DNA of 64,000 nucleotides from Anaplasma ovis str. Haibei (GTDB lineage: Bacteria; Pseudomonadota; Alphaproteobacteria; Rickettsiales; Anaplasmataceae). Numbering within the stretch: position 1 is the first letter of the stretch; each line of letters starts with the position of its first letter. The position numbers were made by a program, and so were the translations under genes. The notes under the pieces were generated by a model. That model did not search any database and was not told the DNA's origin. It was given only the letters and a program-made list of their open reading frames with translations. Positions 37,311-46,780 of the stretch are shown here, piece after piece. The stretch spans positions 434,001 through 498,000 of the forward strand of contig NZ_CP015994.1 of NCBI RefSeq assembly GCF_002214625.1, read 5' to 3'.

Positions 37311-39206
37311 ATGAAAAACATAGTTAAAGCTATTCTGTCGATATTAACAGCGGCATTTTTAATTATCTTGAGCATTATTGCGAGTGCTGCGACTATCGCT
37401 GTAGCACCTATTTATTTTCTGTGTGTACTAGTTTTCTATTGTGCTGAGTTATGCGCAGAATTGGCCGACGCTGTCGTGGCTTGGACGAAAGATAGTATCG
37501 GCGTTGCGCACAGCAAGGAGGTTGTGTTTAGGATTGAGCCAGATAGCCCTGACGGTATCAAGTTAAGTGACATAGCCAACGGTAAAAGTGTTGAATACAA
37601 TGGTGTTGATCTGCGGGGTGTTTTGCAGTATGCGCGCAGCATTACGGACGAGCATGACTCTTCCTCATGTTATGCTACCCCTGTGCTTTTGGTGTCCAGT
37701 TCTGGTCAGCGCTTTTTATGCCATGAACGCACTGTTTACCCAGTGCAACCTCCAATTGAGCGGCCAGCGCACCTGTTCCCGCCACGTAAAAAAACATCGC
37801 CCTTGTATTATACATGTATGCAAGATAGGGATGCTCCCGCAAATGATAAGGGTGCCGTTCGGGAGATTGTTTTGAAAACAGGTCTTGTCGTAACCGGGCC
37901 GCGAACCAATGATGTTCGCTTGCAATTTACGGAGAACGAGAGATCCGATCTTGCAAGGGTGAGGCTCATCGTTCCTTCAATAGCGGTCAGAAAAACCCCT
38001 GGTATGACCCCGATACATTTGGCGCTTTTATCTCCCTGCGTGGTGTCAGACAACTCAGAGTCTGTGTTCTTTAGGCGCTATGTAGCGCTGGCTAGGGCTT
38101 GTATGGGTGATGATGGCGAACTGCCTTTGGGGCTAAAATTGGATATACACATGAACATGCAACAATTTGTACATGTTCTTACATACAACAAGGGTACCAT
38201 ATCTCGTATGAATGCGGAATTCCTAATCAACAGCGTGCGGCTAGTAGGTAGAGAGTATAAAGCCGTATCCCCTAAATATAATGTGGACGAACGCGTGCAA
38301 CATTTACGGAGAGTGTTGCTCTTATTGGGTTTGTCACAGAGCGAAGAAACTATGTTCAGGCCTTTTTCGGCACAAAGCAAACTTTGGGTGGTATCAGAGT
38401 TTATACACTCAAAGCAGTTTCAAAATGCTGTGATCTCAGCCGCTATGGCTAGTATGACAAGCAGCATTGATAGGGGTATAACTTCCAAGGAAGCCATTTT
38501 AAAGGGTATGCCATACCTGTGTAAGCAAATTCCCGGTCTGTGTGAGGCTGTCTACACTATAGTTAGGGCCGCGAAATATAATAACAGCGCGTGCGATGAG
38601 GGTGAGTTGAGCAACTTGGCGCTTTATAACATTGCAAATGTATTACGTACCCAACAAGATAGCAGCGATGCTCTTGACCTGCCTAGCGTAGATGAGAGCA
38701 ATGCGTTTGAGGGCATGAGCGAAAGAGCAGTAGAGCGTTTTGATGCACTGAAAGACAATGCCTTTCGCGCGTCTCATTCTTCGTATGATGTCAGTAATGT
38801 AGACGAAATATATAAAATTGGGCGCAGTGTATTGCGGAACAAGCACTGCTCCGAAATAATCGCATATCTGGTGGCGCATAACATACGGTCAAATGGTATG
38901 CGCGCGGGTGGAGTGTTCCATCTACATTCACACGATATGTCAGACAACCTGATTGTGGAGTATGTAAAAACCGACTTGGCGTTCCTTGGGCACGCATTCG
39001 CCACACTTGGTGCGAAGTTAGCGTTTGCTGATAGACAGGAGTGCGAGATGTCTTTACGAGTTCGTCAAGCAGATGTACACACATTTCCGGAGCTTAAATA
39101 CCCTACACCTGCATCAGAGACGTCGCTTGATAGCTCTAAAGTTACTGCAGTTGGAGCAGAATCCGGAGCCGCCGGGCGACCAGCAACTAGGGCGGCAAAT
39201 GCATGA
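37311..39206 (+). CDS. Single-module IPGL-family protein, B type, copy 1
   Basis: A 631-aa protein of unknown function. A hydrophobic N-terminus (about residues 5-50, two possible helices) is followed by KEVVFRIEPDSPDGIKLSDI and YNGVDLRGVLQYA. Next comes TPIHLALLSPCVV with FFRRYVALARA, then LLLLGLSQSEETMF, the block EFIHSKQFQNAVISAAMASM and the signature GMPYLCKQIPGLCEAVY. The tail is Ser/Ala-rich. It lacks the second IPGF motif of the A type. It is closely related to the next three genes. The ATG follows GGAG-TACACGC. The N-terminal hairpin suggests insertion in the inner membrane or export; neither is proven. Confidence 0.85.
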   Translation: MKNIVKAILSILTAAFLIILSIIASAATIAVAPIYFLCVLVFYCAELCAELADAVVAWTKDSIGVAHSKEVVFRIEPDSPDGIKLSDIANGKSVEYNGVDLRGVLQYARSITDEHDSSSCYATPVLLVSSSGQRFLCHERTVYPVQPPIERPAHLFPPRKKTSPLYYTCMQDRDAPANDKGAVREIVLKTGLVVTGPRTNDVRLQFTENERSDLARVRLIVPSIAVRKTPGMTPIHLALLSPCVVSDNSESVFFRRYVALARACMGDDGELPLGLKLDIHMNMQQFVHVLTYNKGTISRMNAEFLINSVRLVGREYKAVSPKYNVDERVQHLRRVLLLLGLSQSEETMFRPFSAQSKLWVVSEFIHSKQFQNAVISAAMASMTSSIDRGITSKEAILKGMPYLCKQIPGLCEAVYTIVRAAKYNNSACDEGELSNLALYNIANVLRTQQDSSDALDLPSVDESNAFEGMSERAVERFDALKDNAFRASHSSYDVSNVDEIYKIGRSVLRNKHCSEIIAYLVAHNIRSNGMRAGGVFHLHSHDMSDNLIVEYVKTDLAFLGHAFATLGAKLAFADRQECEMSLRVRQADVHTFPELKYPTPASETSLDSSKVTAVGAESGAAGRPATRAANA

Positions 39207-39762
39207 CGCCTAATGTTAGAGTTGCAGGTATTAGGAAGCCGCGGTTGTGTGCGGCTTCTACGTGATGTGAGAACGGAAAATAAACCCACCCGGTGGCTCT
39301 CAGTTAATTTGTGGCCGTGTTTGCTTGATCGCGCTGCTTGTAAGATTCTGCTGAACGTAATTTTAGAATGAGAAAGACAATCAACGCAGCGAATCGCACA
39401 TAGTGCACTAATAGGTGCCACAGCTACCTAAGACGATTTCCAAATCTAAAATTATAAATATATTTACATACGTCTATGTATCCACGAATTTCGTGTTATA
39501 AAGGTAGAAGCTTCAGAAAATTCCTAAATCAGGTATTTTTGTGGTATGATGCAACTCGCTTGTTGTTGGTATCAGACCAGGTGCTGGTGTGAGGTTTTTG
39601 CATACATAGCACGCTACCCAAGTTGACTGTGAACACACCCACTTGGTGGCAAAGCTTACGTTGATAATAGGGCACAGAAGCGGTCTATGTTACAACTTGT
39701 TACCGATGCACTGAAATAGCCAATCAGCTCGACGGACGATAAATGAAATTGGAGTGACACGC
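39207..39762. other. Spacer with conserved B-type upstream region
   Basis: A 556-nt spacer. The first half shows nothing recognisable. The second half carries the upstream box at 39494-39550 and a leader of about 210 nt, with TGTTGTTGGTATCAGACCAG and GGTGTGAGGTTTTTGCATAC parallel to 37101-37145. Confidence 0.55.
39494..39550 (+). promoter_or_regulatory. Conserved upstream box 2 of B-type genes, with -10 TATGAT
   Basis: GTTATAAAGGTAGAAGCTTC, then AGAAAATTCCTAAATCAGG, TATTTTTGTGG and TATGAT. Same order and spacing as boxes 1, 3 and 4. Confidence 0.6.
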
Positions 39763-41631
39763 ATGAAAAAGGTAGCTAAAGTTATTTTGTCGGTATTAAC
39801 CGTTGCACTTTTGCTTGCCCTGTGCCTTGTTATAGGCGCTATGTCTGCAGCTACGGTACATATCCACCTTCTGTGTTCGCTGATTTTATACAGCTTTGGG
39901 TGGTGTGTAACGCTGACCAAAAATGCTATAGCTTGGGCGAAAGATAATATCGGCTTTGCACACAACAAGGAGGTTGTGTTCAGGATTGAGCCAGATAGCC
40001 CTAACGGCATCAAATTAAGTGATATAGCCGATGGTCAGTGCAGTGAATACAACGGAGTCAATCTGCAGGGTGTATTACAATACGCGATCTGTAATAATGG
40101 GACAGGGGCACGTGCCTTTCCAAACAACACCCCCATGTGCTTTGTTTCCTCTGGTCGGCACTTTTTGGGTTGTGGAAACATTATTTACCCAGTACAACCC
40201 CCAATAAAGCGACCGGCGCGCCTATCTCTGTACTGGAAGAAATTCAAGCTTGCTGATTACACTTGGCCGCAAGATGGGGATAATCCTGCAGATGATGGGG
40301 ATGCCATTCGGGAGATCGTTTTGAAAACAAATTTTGCAGTAACTGGGCCGCGCACCAACGATGTGCGTCTTCAATACAAGGATAATAGGGGATCCAATAT
40401 TTCAAGAGTGAGACTCATTGCTCCCTCGGTGGTGTTAAGTAAAACTGGGGATATGACTCCAATCCGCGTGGCACTCCTGTCTCCCTATGTAGTGCGAGAT
40501 GACTCGAAGTCTGTGTTCCTGAGGCGCTACATTGCACTTGCCAGAGTTTATGGGGGCGAAGATGGGAGAAGAGTTGCTCATGGATTTCAAAAAGATATAC
40601 GCGCGAATATGCAACAATTTACGCATATTTGTGCGTATGAGAGGGGCGCCTTGTCTCAGGTGGATGCGACATTTATGCGCGTAAGTATGGATACGCTTCG
40701 GGCTGCTGCGAATAGGTTTTCTAAATGTAGTGTGGCTGAACTTGAACGGCACTCAAGGCATGTGTTGCTCTTATTGGGTTTGTCGCAGAGCGAAGATGAG
40801 ATGTTCAAGCCTCTTACAGAAGCAAGTAAAGTGTGGCTAATGTCAGAGTTTATACACTTACAGTCATTTCAGGATGCCGTGATCTCAGCTGCTATGGCTA
40901 GTATGGCAAGTAGCGTAGACGGAGGTGTAGTTTCTAGAGAAGATATTTTGAAAGGCATGCCATACCTGTGCAAGCAGATTCCTGGTTTGTGTGAGGCTGT
41001 CTACGCTATAGTCAGGGCTGCGAAATATGGTAACAGTGTGTGCGAGGAAGGTAATCTAAGCAATATAGCACTTTATAGTATGGCGAATATGCTCTATAGA
41101 TACGGTGTGCAACTGCCCAGTATGGATGAGGATAGTGCGTTTGAGGGTATGAATGACAGGGCGAGAAGGGATTTTGACACGTTCGTAGAGCAAATTTTGC
41201 GTGCATGCCGTCTCTTACCACACTCCGGCGATACGAGCAGCATGTGTGGCACCGCATGGCAAGTATTACGGGATGGGCGCTGTTCTAATGTAATTGCATG
41301 TTTGGTAGCTTATAGGGTGTCGTCTTTGTTGGGTTTCAGTGGAAAATCAGTGAACGATTTATGCATTCCCGCGGCATCGGACGAGTTTATAATAGATCAC
41401 ATAAAAGCCAACTCGGCACCACGGAGCTGCGCACCTGAACGTTGGATCGAATTGGAACTTGCTGATAAGCAAGAGTTGGAGATATCTTCTGACACTAGCA
41501 CAAAGGTGTACGAATTTCCAGGGTTTGTATATCCTCCCGCGTCAGATACATCGCTTGATAGCTCTGAAGTTGCTGCAGTTAGAGCAGAGTCTAGAACCAC
41601 TAGGCTGGCAACTGGGGCAGTAAGTATGTAA
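39763..41631 (+). CDS. Single-module IPGL-family protein, B type, copy 2
   Basis: A 622-aa paralog of the previous gene with the same order: hydrophobic N-terminus (about residues 5-45), KEVVFRIEPDSPNGIKLSDI, VNLQGVLQYAI, FLRRYIALARVYGG, LLLLGLSQSEDEMF, FQDAVISAAMASMASS, the signature GMPYLCKQIPGLCEAVYAI and a Ser-rich tail. Some blocks are nearly unchanged from copy 1 while the DNA between the signature and the tail differs more, so the duplication is not recent. The ATG at 39763 with GGAG at 39751 is chosen over a GTG 9 nt upstream because all B-type genes share the ACGCATGAAAAA context. Function unknown. Confidence 0.85.
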   Translation: MKKVAKVILSVLTVALLLALCLVIGAMSAATVHIHLLCSLILYSFGWCVTLTKNAIAWAKDNIGFAHNKEVVFRIEPDSPNGIKLSDIADGQCSEYNGVNLQGVLQYAICNNGTGARAFPNNTPMCFVSSGRHFLGCGNIIYPVQPPIKRPARLSLYWKKFKLADYTWPQDGDNPADDGDAIREIVLKTNFAVTGPRTNDVRLQYKDNRGSNISRVRLIAPSVVLSKTGDMTPIRVALLSPYVVRDDSKSVFLRRYIALARVYGGEDGRRVAHGFQKDIRANMQQFTHICAYERGALSQVDATFMRVSMDTLRAAANRFSKCSVAELERHSRHVLLLLGLSQSEDEMFKPLTEASKVWLMSEFIHLQSFQDAVISAAMASMASSVDGGVVSREDILKGMPYLCKQIPGLCEAVYAIVRAAKYGNSVCEEGNLSNIALYSMANMLYRYGVQLPSMDEDSAFEGMNDRARRDFDTFVEQILRACRLLPHSGDTSSMCGTAWQVLRDGRCSNVIACLVAYRVSSLLGFSGKSVNDLCIPAASDEFIIDHIKANSAPRSCAPERWIELELADKQELEISSDTSTKVYEFPGFVYPPASDTSLDSSEVAAVRAESRTTRLATGAVSM

Positions 41632-42128
41632 CACCTAGTGTTAGAGTGGTATGTATTCGAAGCTGTGGTCATGCGCAGTTTCGGCAAGCATGGGAATTAT
41701 AAATCCGCCAGTAGCTTTCAGTTGATGTGCGGGCTGCGGTTGCCTGATTGCGGCCCCTTTCTAGGTATATTGAGTTTATAAAGATGATTACCACAGCGTA
41801 CTGAACATTGCTTGCTCCAGATACTGTAAATTTAAAGCGGCCGCTAAATCCAAAATAAATACACCCACACGCGTTGATATATCTGCAAATTATATGTTAT
41901 AAAAGTAAAAGCTTTAGAAAAATCCTAAATTCAGGTATTTTATTACTATGGCACAGCTACCTCCCATGGTGTGCTGTTCATTGCATTGTGAGTTAGTGTG
42001 AGCACGCCTACTTGGTAAAGAAGCTTACATGGCACAAGGCATAAGGAACGGTCCGTCGTAGCTTTTTGACTGTGAAATAATAGGTTGATGGGCCCGGCGA
42101 CATATAAACAAAATTTGGAGTCACACGC
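41632..42128. other. Spacer with conserved B-type upstream region
   Basis: A 497-nt spacer without a gene. Only the box at 41895-41950 and a leader of about 180 nt are recognisable. This leader is more diverged than those at 37086 and 39551. Confidence 0.5.
41895..41950 (+). promoter_or_regulatory. Conserved upstream box 3 of B-type genes
   Basis: GTTATAAAAGTAAAAGCTTT, AGAAAAATCCTAAATTCAGG, TATTTTATTACTATG. The box is well conserved, but the -10 position (ACTATG/TATGGC) is poor, so this copy may be weak. Confidence 0.55.
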
Positions 42129-43979
42129 ATGAAAAACACAATTAGTGCCGTCTTTCTACTAATACTAGCCTCTATGTTTTTACTCGTGCTGTGCTGTATC
42201 GTAGGTATTATGTCCGCAATCGTGATGCCTATCTATTTCCTATCCAAACTGGCTTGCTATTTGTTTACGTCGTTTGTCACACCGATAGCTAAGCAGGGCA
42301 TAACTGTGGTTAAGATGTTAACCGGTCTTCCTTATCCCAAGGAAGTTGTGTTTGAAATCGATCAAGACCTTCCTGACGGCATCAAATTAAGTGATATAGC
42401 TAATGAGCAGTGCAGTGAGTACAAGGGTGTCGATCTGCGAGATGTACTCCAGTACACGATTTATAATCGGGAGACAAAGATGCGCACCTTCCCAGAAAAC
42501 ACCCCCACGTGCCTGGTATCCAGTTCTGGTCAGTACTTTTTCGGCCACGGAGACACCCTTTATTCGGTGCGATATCATCCAATTGTGCTACCGTCTGCTT
42601 CTCTCTTTTATAGAGTGCTTTTACCTTGTAACAGGGAAGGTAATAACGTGATTGTTTTGAAAACACGTTTCGCAGTAACTGGGCTGCGTACTAACGATAT
42701 AGCTTTTGGATATGCTATACCGCAAAATGGCATTACCAAGATGAAGCTTATTGCTCCCTCAGTAGTGCTAAACAAAACCAGAGGTATGACTCCAACTCGT
42801 TTAGCGCTCCTATCCCCTTACGTAGTGTCGAATAGTTACGAGTCTGTGTTCTTGAGGCGATACATTGCACTTGCTAGGGCCCGTGTGGGTGGGTCTGGTG
42901 GAGAGTTTCCAGCCGCGGTGGCGTGGGACATACGCGCAAATATGCAACAATTCATGCATATTCTTACATACGCGAGGGGTGCTTTGTCCTTGCAGGATGC
43001 AGGGTTTCTACGTGATGGTGTTAAGTTCATCCAATCCGCTAGGAATGAGGTTATAAAGTGTAGTGCAGCCGCACGTGCTAAGCATGAAAGTGATGTATTG
43101 CTATTACTAGGGCTATCGCAAAGTGATGAGGCAATATTCAAGCCTCTTACGGAAAGAGGGAAACTTTGGTTGGTATCGGAATTTATATGCTTACAGCAAT
43201 TTCAAAATGCCGTAATCTCGGCTGCTATGGTTAGTGTGAAGGATAGTATAAGCAGAGGCATAGTTGCCAGAGATGATATTTGGGAAGGTATGCCATACCT
43301 ATGCAAGCAAATTCCCGGTTTATGTGAAATTGTTTATGTGCTGGTAAAGGCTGCAGTATACAGCACGTACGAAGAGGGGCTTTTGAACAATCTGGTTCTC
43401 CGCAACATTAGGGGCACAATGCGCTTCATGGATAGAGTAATGCCAGAAGTAGGCGAGGGGCCTGAATTCGGGGGTGTAGACGGAGGAATAATTGGGAGAT
43501 TCAACGCACTCAAAGAAGATATCTTGCGGGCATCTAGCCTCTCACATGGGGACAATGTTCGCAACATGCATACTATTGGGCGCCGCGTGCTGCAGAGTGA
43601 GCGCTGTTCCGATGTAATTGCATGTTTGGTAGCTCACAGAGTATCATCTTTATGGGATTCTAACGGGCAGTCGGTGCACGACCTATGTACGTGTGAGACA
43701 TCAGATGAACTGATTACAAATTATGTGCAAATCGACTCAGCGCTGCGGAACCGCGCATTTAAACACCGCGGTGCCAGCTTAGAACTTGCTAATAGGCAAG
43801 AGTGCGAGATATCCTCCGATGTTGAGATAAAGGTGTGTAAACTTCCTATGCCTGAACACCCCGCTCCTGCGTCAGATACATCACTTGATAATCCCGAAGT
43901 TGCTGCCGCAATTAGACCAGAACCTGTGGCGACTACACCGCCGATTGGGGCAGTGGGCGCATTGTGCGCCAGTATTTAG
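42129..43979 (+). CDS. Single-module IPGL-family protein, B type, copy 3
   Basis: A 616-aa paralog with a hydrophobic N-terminus (about residues 5-50), KEVVFEIDQDLPDGIKLSDI, VDLRDVLQYTI, FLRRYIALARARVGG, LLLLGLSQSDEAIF, FQNAVISAAMVSVKDS, the signature GMPYLCKQIPGLCEIVYVL and a Pro/Ser-rich end. The acidic region between residues 440 and 480 differs from its sisters, so the module core is conserved while loops vary. The start, ATG 42129 in CACACGCATGAAAAAC, provides the reference for the damaged start of the next gene. Function unknown. Confidence 0.85.
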   Translation: MKNTISAVFLLILASMFLLVLCCIVGIMSAIVMPIYFLSKLACYLFTSFVTPIAKQGITVVKMLTGLPYPKEVVFEIDQDLPDGIKLSDIANEQCSEYKGVDLRDVLQYTIYNRETKMRTFPENTPTCLVSSSGQYFFGHGDTLYSVRYHPIVLPSASLFYRVLLPCNREGNNVIVLKTRFAVTGLRTNDIAFGYAIPQNGITKMKLIAPSVVLNKTRGMTPTRLALLSPYVVSNSYESVFLRRYIALARARVGGSGGEFPAAVAWDIRANMQQFMHILTYARGALSLQDAGFLRDGVKFIQSARNEVIKCSAAARAKHESDVLLLLGLSQSDEAIFKPLTERGKLWLVSEFICLQQFQNAVISAAMVSVKDSISRGIVARDDIWEGMPYLCKQIPGLCEIVYVLVKAAVYSTYEEGLLNNLVLRNIRGTMRFMDRVMPEVGEGPEFGGVDGGIIGRFNALKEDILRASSLSHGDNVRNMHTIGRRVLQSERCSDVIACLVAHRVSSLWDSNGQSVHDLCTCETSDELITNYVQIDSALRNRAFKHRGASLELANRQECEISSDVEIKVCKLPMPEHPAPASDTSLDNPEVAAAIRPEPVATTPPIGAVGALCASI

Positions 43980-44785
43980 GGATATAGCTTAGTGCATAAT
44001 CGGGCCGCTGAGAAGGCTAGTAATTCCCAGAGTTCAAAGTTATACACAACCCAGCTTCTGCGAGTGTGGGAAGTGTTTTGCTGCCGTTGATGCTGAGTGG
44101 GAGCATTTGCCGAAACACGCGATAATCGGCCTGCGGCTAAAACCATGTGCAATTTAGTAGGATATTCTAGTAAGAATTTGAAGTTGCTAAGCAAGTGCGT
44201 GTACTGCAAACATGTGAAGCTGCGCTGAGAAGATTAAACATTGTTCATAATTCATATTAGCATTTACAAAGTTAGGGATCGTGGACGATAAATTCCCAGG
44301 CTTTGTCACGGTATGCAGTTATACTCAAAATGCCCAGATACTCCGATTAGATATTGCCTGCGCAGCTGGCACAGTCGTAGTACGCTGGCAGTGATTGCCT
44401 GTATCTGCTGTACGCACACATTACCTAAATCAGCCGTGGATAGGACATTGTAAGCACACTTATGGCTGATGTATATACAACTGTTAGGTTATAAAGTAAA
44501 AATTTTGGAAAATTCCTAAAATTCAGGTTCTATCGTGCTATAATATAACCAACTTGTCGTGAATACTGTGCTTAGTGTTAGTTCGGTGTTTTCTGTGCAT
44601 AATGCACACCACTAGCGTTTAGCCGGAATAGTCCGGTATTCACCTTATCACAGGCCAATTATTAAACTCGCCCGGCAGTAGCAAAAGTTTACTAAAATAA
44701 TCTTATTTGAAAGTGCGTACAAACGACGCTTCTTATGAGATGGCAGGTCGGATGAGCCGATAAATGAAAGAATTGGAGTATATGC
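43980..44785. other. 0.8-kb spacer before B-type copy 4
   Basis: The first 500 nt show no gene or repeat I can support. The upstream box occurs at 44487-44544, followed by a leader of about 240 nt ending at the ancestral ATG (44786). Confidence 0.5.
44487..44544 (+). promoter_or_regulatory. Conserved upstream box 4 of B-type genes, with consensus -10 TATAAT
   Basis: GGTTATAAAGTAAAAATTTT, GGAAAATTCCTAAAATTCAGG (quoted loosely), then TATAAT at 44539-44544. It has the best -10 of the four boxes, although the gene it serves has a damaged start. Confidence 0.6.
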
Positions 44786-44822
44786 ATGAAAAACAATTAG
44801 AGCTGTTGCGTACGCATTTGTT

Positions 44823-46619
44823 TTGGTGCCTTTATGCATACTATACTGCATTGTAGGTGTAGTAACGTTGGTCTCATTAGTAATTTTTGCCATCCACTAT
44901 ATGGCCAATAGTTTCATATATTCACTTCTCACTCCTACAATCCAGAGTACTGCTGCCAGGGTTAAAGAGAATTTTTGCATTCCTCGTCGTAAGTTGGTAG
45001 CGTTTAAAATTGACAAGGATAGCCCCAATGGTATCAAATTACGTGATATATCCAGCGGTGCATGTAGTACGTATGAGGGTACAGATCTGCGAGGTATACT
45101 CCAGCATGCGACCTATGATGAAGGGGCGGGAGAGCATTTTTTTCCAGGGGACGCGCTGGCGTGTTTCGAGTCTTCTCACTCCGAGAGACTTTTTTACGGC
45201 CATAACGATACTCTTTACCCCGTGCAACACCTGAAGCTGTCCGGATACGCCGCCTTGTTCCTACATAGAGCACTTTCGGTTTTACACAGGGAATATAGTC
45301 GCGTGATTGTCCTGAAGACAGATTTTATAGTGGGTGGATCACATGCTGATGAAGTAATTTTTGAAGGTAGTGCGCCAAGTAGGGGCATGCGTAGATTAAG
45401 GCTGTTTGTTCCTGACGTGGAGACACGCGATACTAAGGACATGAACCCGATTCGTGTAGCACTTCTCTCTCCACGCGTTGTGCCATATGACTCCAAGTCC
45501 CTGTTTTTGAGGCGCTATGTTGCGTTGATTGTGGCTAGCATCTCTAAGTACGAGAGAATAATTCCCGCGCTGTTGTGGGATATATATAAAAATGCGGAAC
45601 AGTTAACGTATATTACTGCGCACAAAAGAGGTATTTTGTCCGATCCGGATGCGGAGTTCTTATCACGTATAGTGGGTTTTGCTCAGAATACTGTATGTGA
45701 CTCGCAATTCCAGTGCGATCGGACTGCACGCTCGGCATGTGATGGGTACATATCATTGCTGCTTGGTTTGTCGCAAAGTGAGGAGGCAATGTTTAGGCCT
45801 ATGACAGAACGGGGTAGGCTTTGGCTAATATCGGAGTTTATACGTTCAGATAGATTTCAAAGCGCTGTAACGGCGTTAGCGCTCGCTAGTGTGGGACACA
45901 GCCTAAATACAGGTGTTACTTTTAAGGATAGAATTATGGCAAATATGCCATATTTATGTAGGCAGATTCCCGGTTTATGCGAAGCCGTATATGCAATGGT
46001 AAAGATTGCAACTAATGGTGCGTACGAGCAAGGATCCTTGAGCAATTTAGTGTTATATAGGGCCCGCCGAGCAAATAGGGAGTTGAGTGTACTGCCCAAT
46101 GTTGATGCGGAACTTGCATTTGAGGGTATGAGCGGTGAAGCAGAAATTCAGCGCTTCGAATCACTCGTCAACAGCGCTATGTCTGCACTACTTACCGATA
46201 TGCGGGGTAATACTACTGATACCGAACATGCTTTCATACGTGGTCTAGCACGTAATGTGTTACGCAGCAGTCGCAGTGCTGACATAATTGCTACGCTGAC
46301 AATCTGTAATATACAAAGGCTACGCACAGATACCACACTGCTGTTGGATGCCGTATCGACCGACATAGTGGCGGGTGACATGATAGCAGAATATGTGCTA
46401 GAAGAAGCGCAGCACGACCCCGAAATTGCTAGCGGTGCCGTGTTGAAGCTTGCTAACAGGCAAAAGTGCGAGATATTTTGTGATGCTGAGACGTGCATAT
46501 ATCCGGGAGGTATACGTTGTGAGCGTGCCAGATCGGCATCAGGAACTTTGCTGCAAAGTCCTGTAATCGCCGCAGTGGTGGAATCAACGGCTACTGGGCT
46601 AGTGCGCGAGGCCTATTAG
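44823..46619 (+). CDS. Single-module IPGL-family protein, B type, copy 4, with frameshifted start
   Basis: A 598-aa open frame with the family order: RKLVAFKIDKDSPNGIKLRD, TDLRGILQHATYD, FLRRYVALIVAS, LLLGLSQSEEAMF, FQSAVTALALASVGHS and the signature NMPYLCRQIPGLCEAVYAM. The ancestral start at 44786 (ATGCATGAAAAAC context) now reads ATG AAA AAC AAT TAG. Copy 3 reads ATG AAA AAC ACA ATT, so two bases of an ACACA run are lost. In the body frame a TGA precedes at 44787. The remaining possible starts are TTG 44823 or GTG 44826, without a ribosome-binding site at the usual distance. Those shorten the hydrophobic N-terminus. The body is otherwise intact, so the loss is recent or the gene is switchable. 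Confidence 0.75.
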   Translation: MVPLCILYCIVGVVTLVSLVIFAIHYMANSFIYSLLTPTIQSTAARVKENFCIPRRKLVAFKIDKDSPNGIKLRDISSGACSTYEGTDLRGILQHATYDEGAGEHFFPGDALACFESSHSERLFYGHNDTLYPVQHLKLSGYAALFLHRALSVLHREYSRVIVLKTDFIVGGSHADEVIFEGSAPSRGMRRLRLFVPDVETRDTKDMNPIRVALLSPRVVPYDSKSLFLRRYVALIVASISKYERIIPALLWDIYKNAEQLTYITAHKRGILSDPDAEFLSRIVGFAQNTVCDSQFQCDRTARSACDGYISLLLGLSQSEEAMFRPMTERGRLWLISEFIRSDRFQSAVTALALASVGHSLNTGVTFKDRIMANMPYLCRQIPGLCEAVYAMVKIATNGAYEQGSLSNLVLYRARRANRELSVLPNVDAELAFEGMSGEAEIQRFESLVNSAMSALLTDMRGNTTDTEHAFIRGLARNVLRSSRSADIIATLTICNIQRLRTDTTLLLDAVSTDIVAGDMIAEYVLEEAQHDPEIASGAVLKLANRQKCEIFCDAETCIYPGGIRCERARSASGTLLQSPVIAAVVESTATGLVREAY

Positions 46620-46780
46620 GCCCTCAAACCTGAGTCAAGGTCTTAGCGTGGATCGCAGATCTGTATATTGCTGATGGCGCGAGCTGCACAGCGATGGGTG
46701 CACTGCATAGGAGATGGTAAACTCTGAGTATCATCCTCCTTGTGACAGAGCTTTATATTTGAGTTATACGTAAATAAGTT

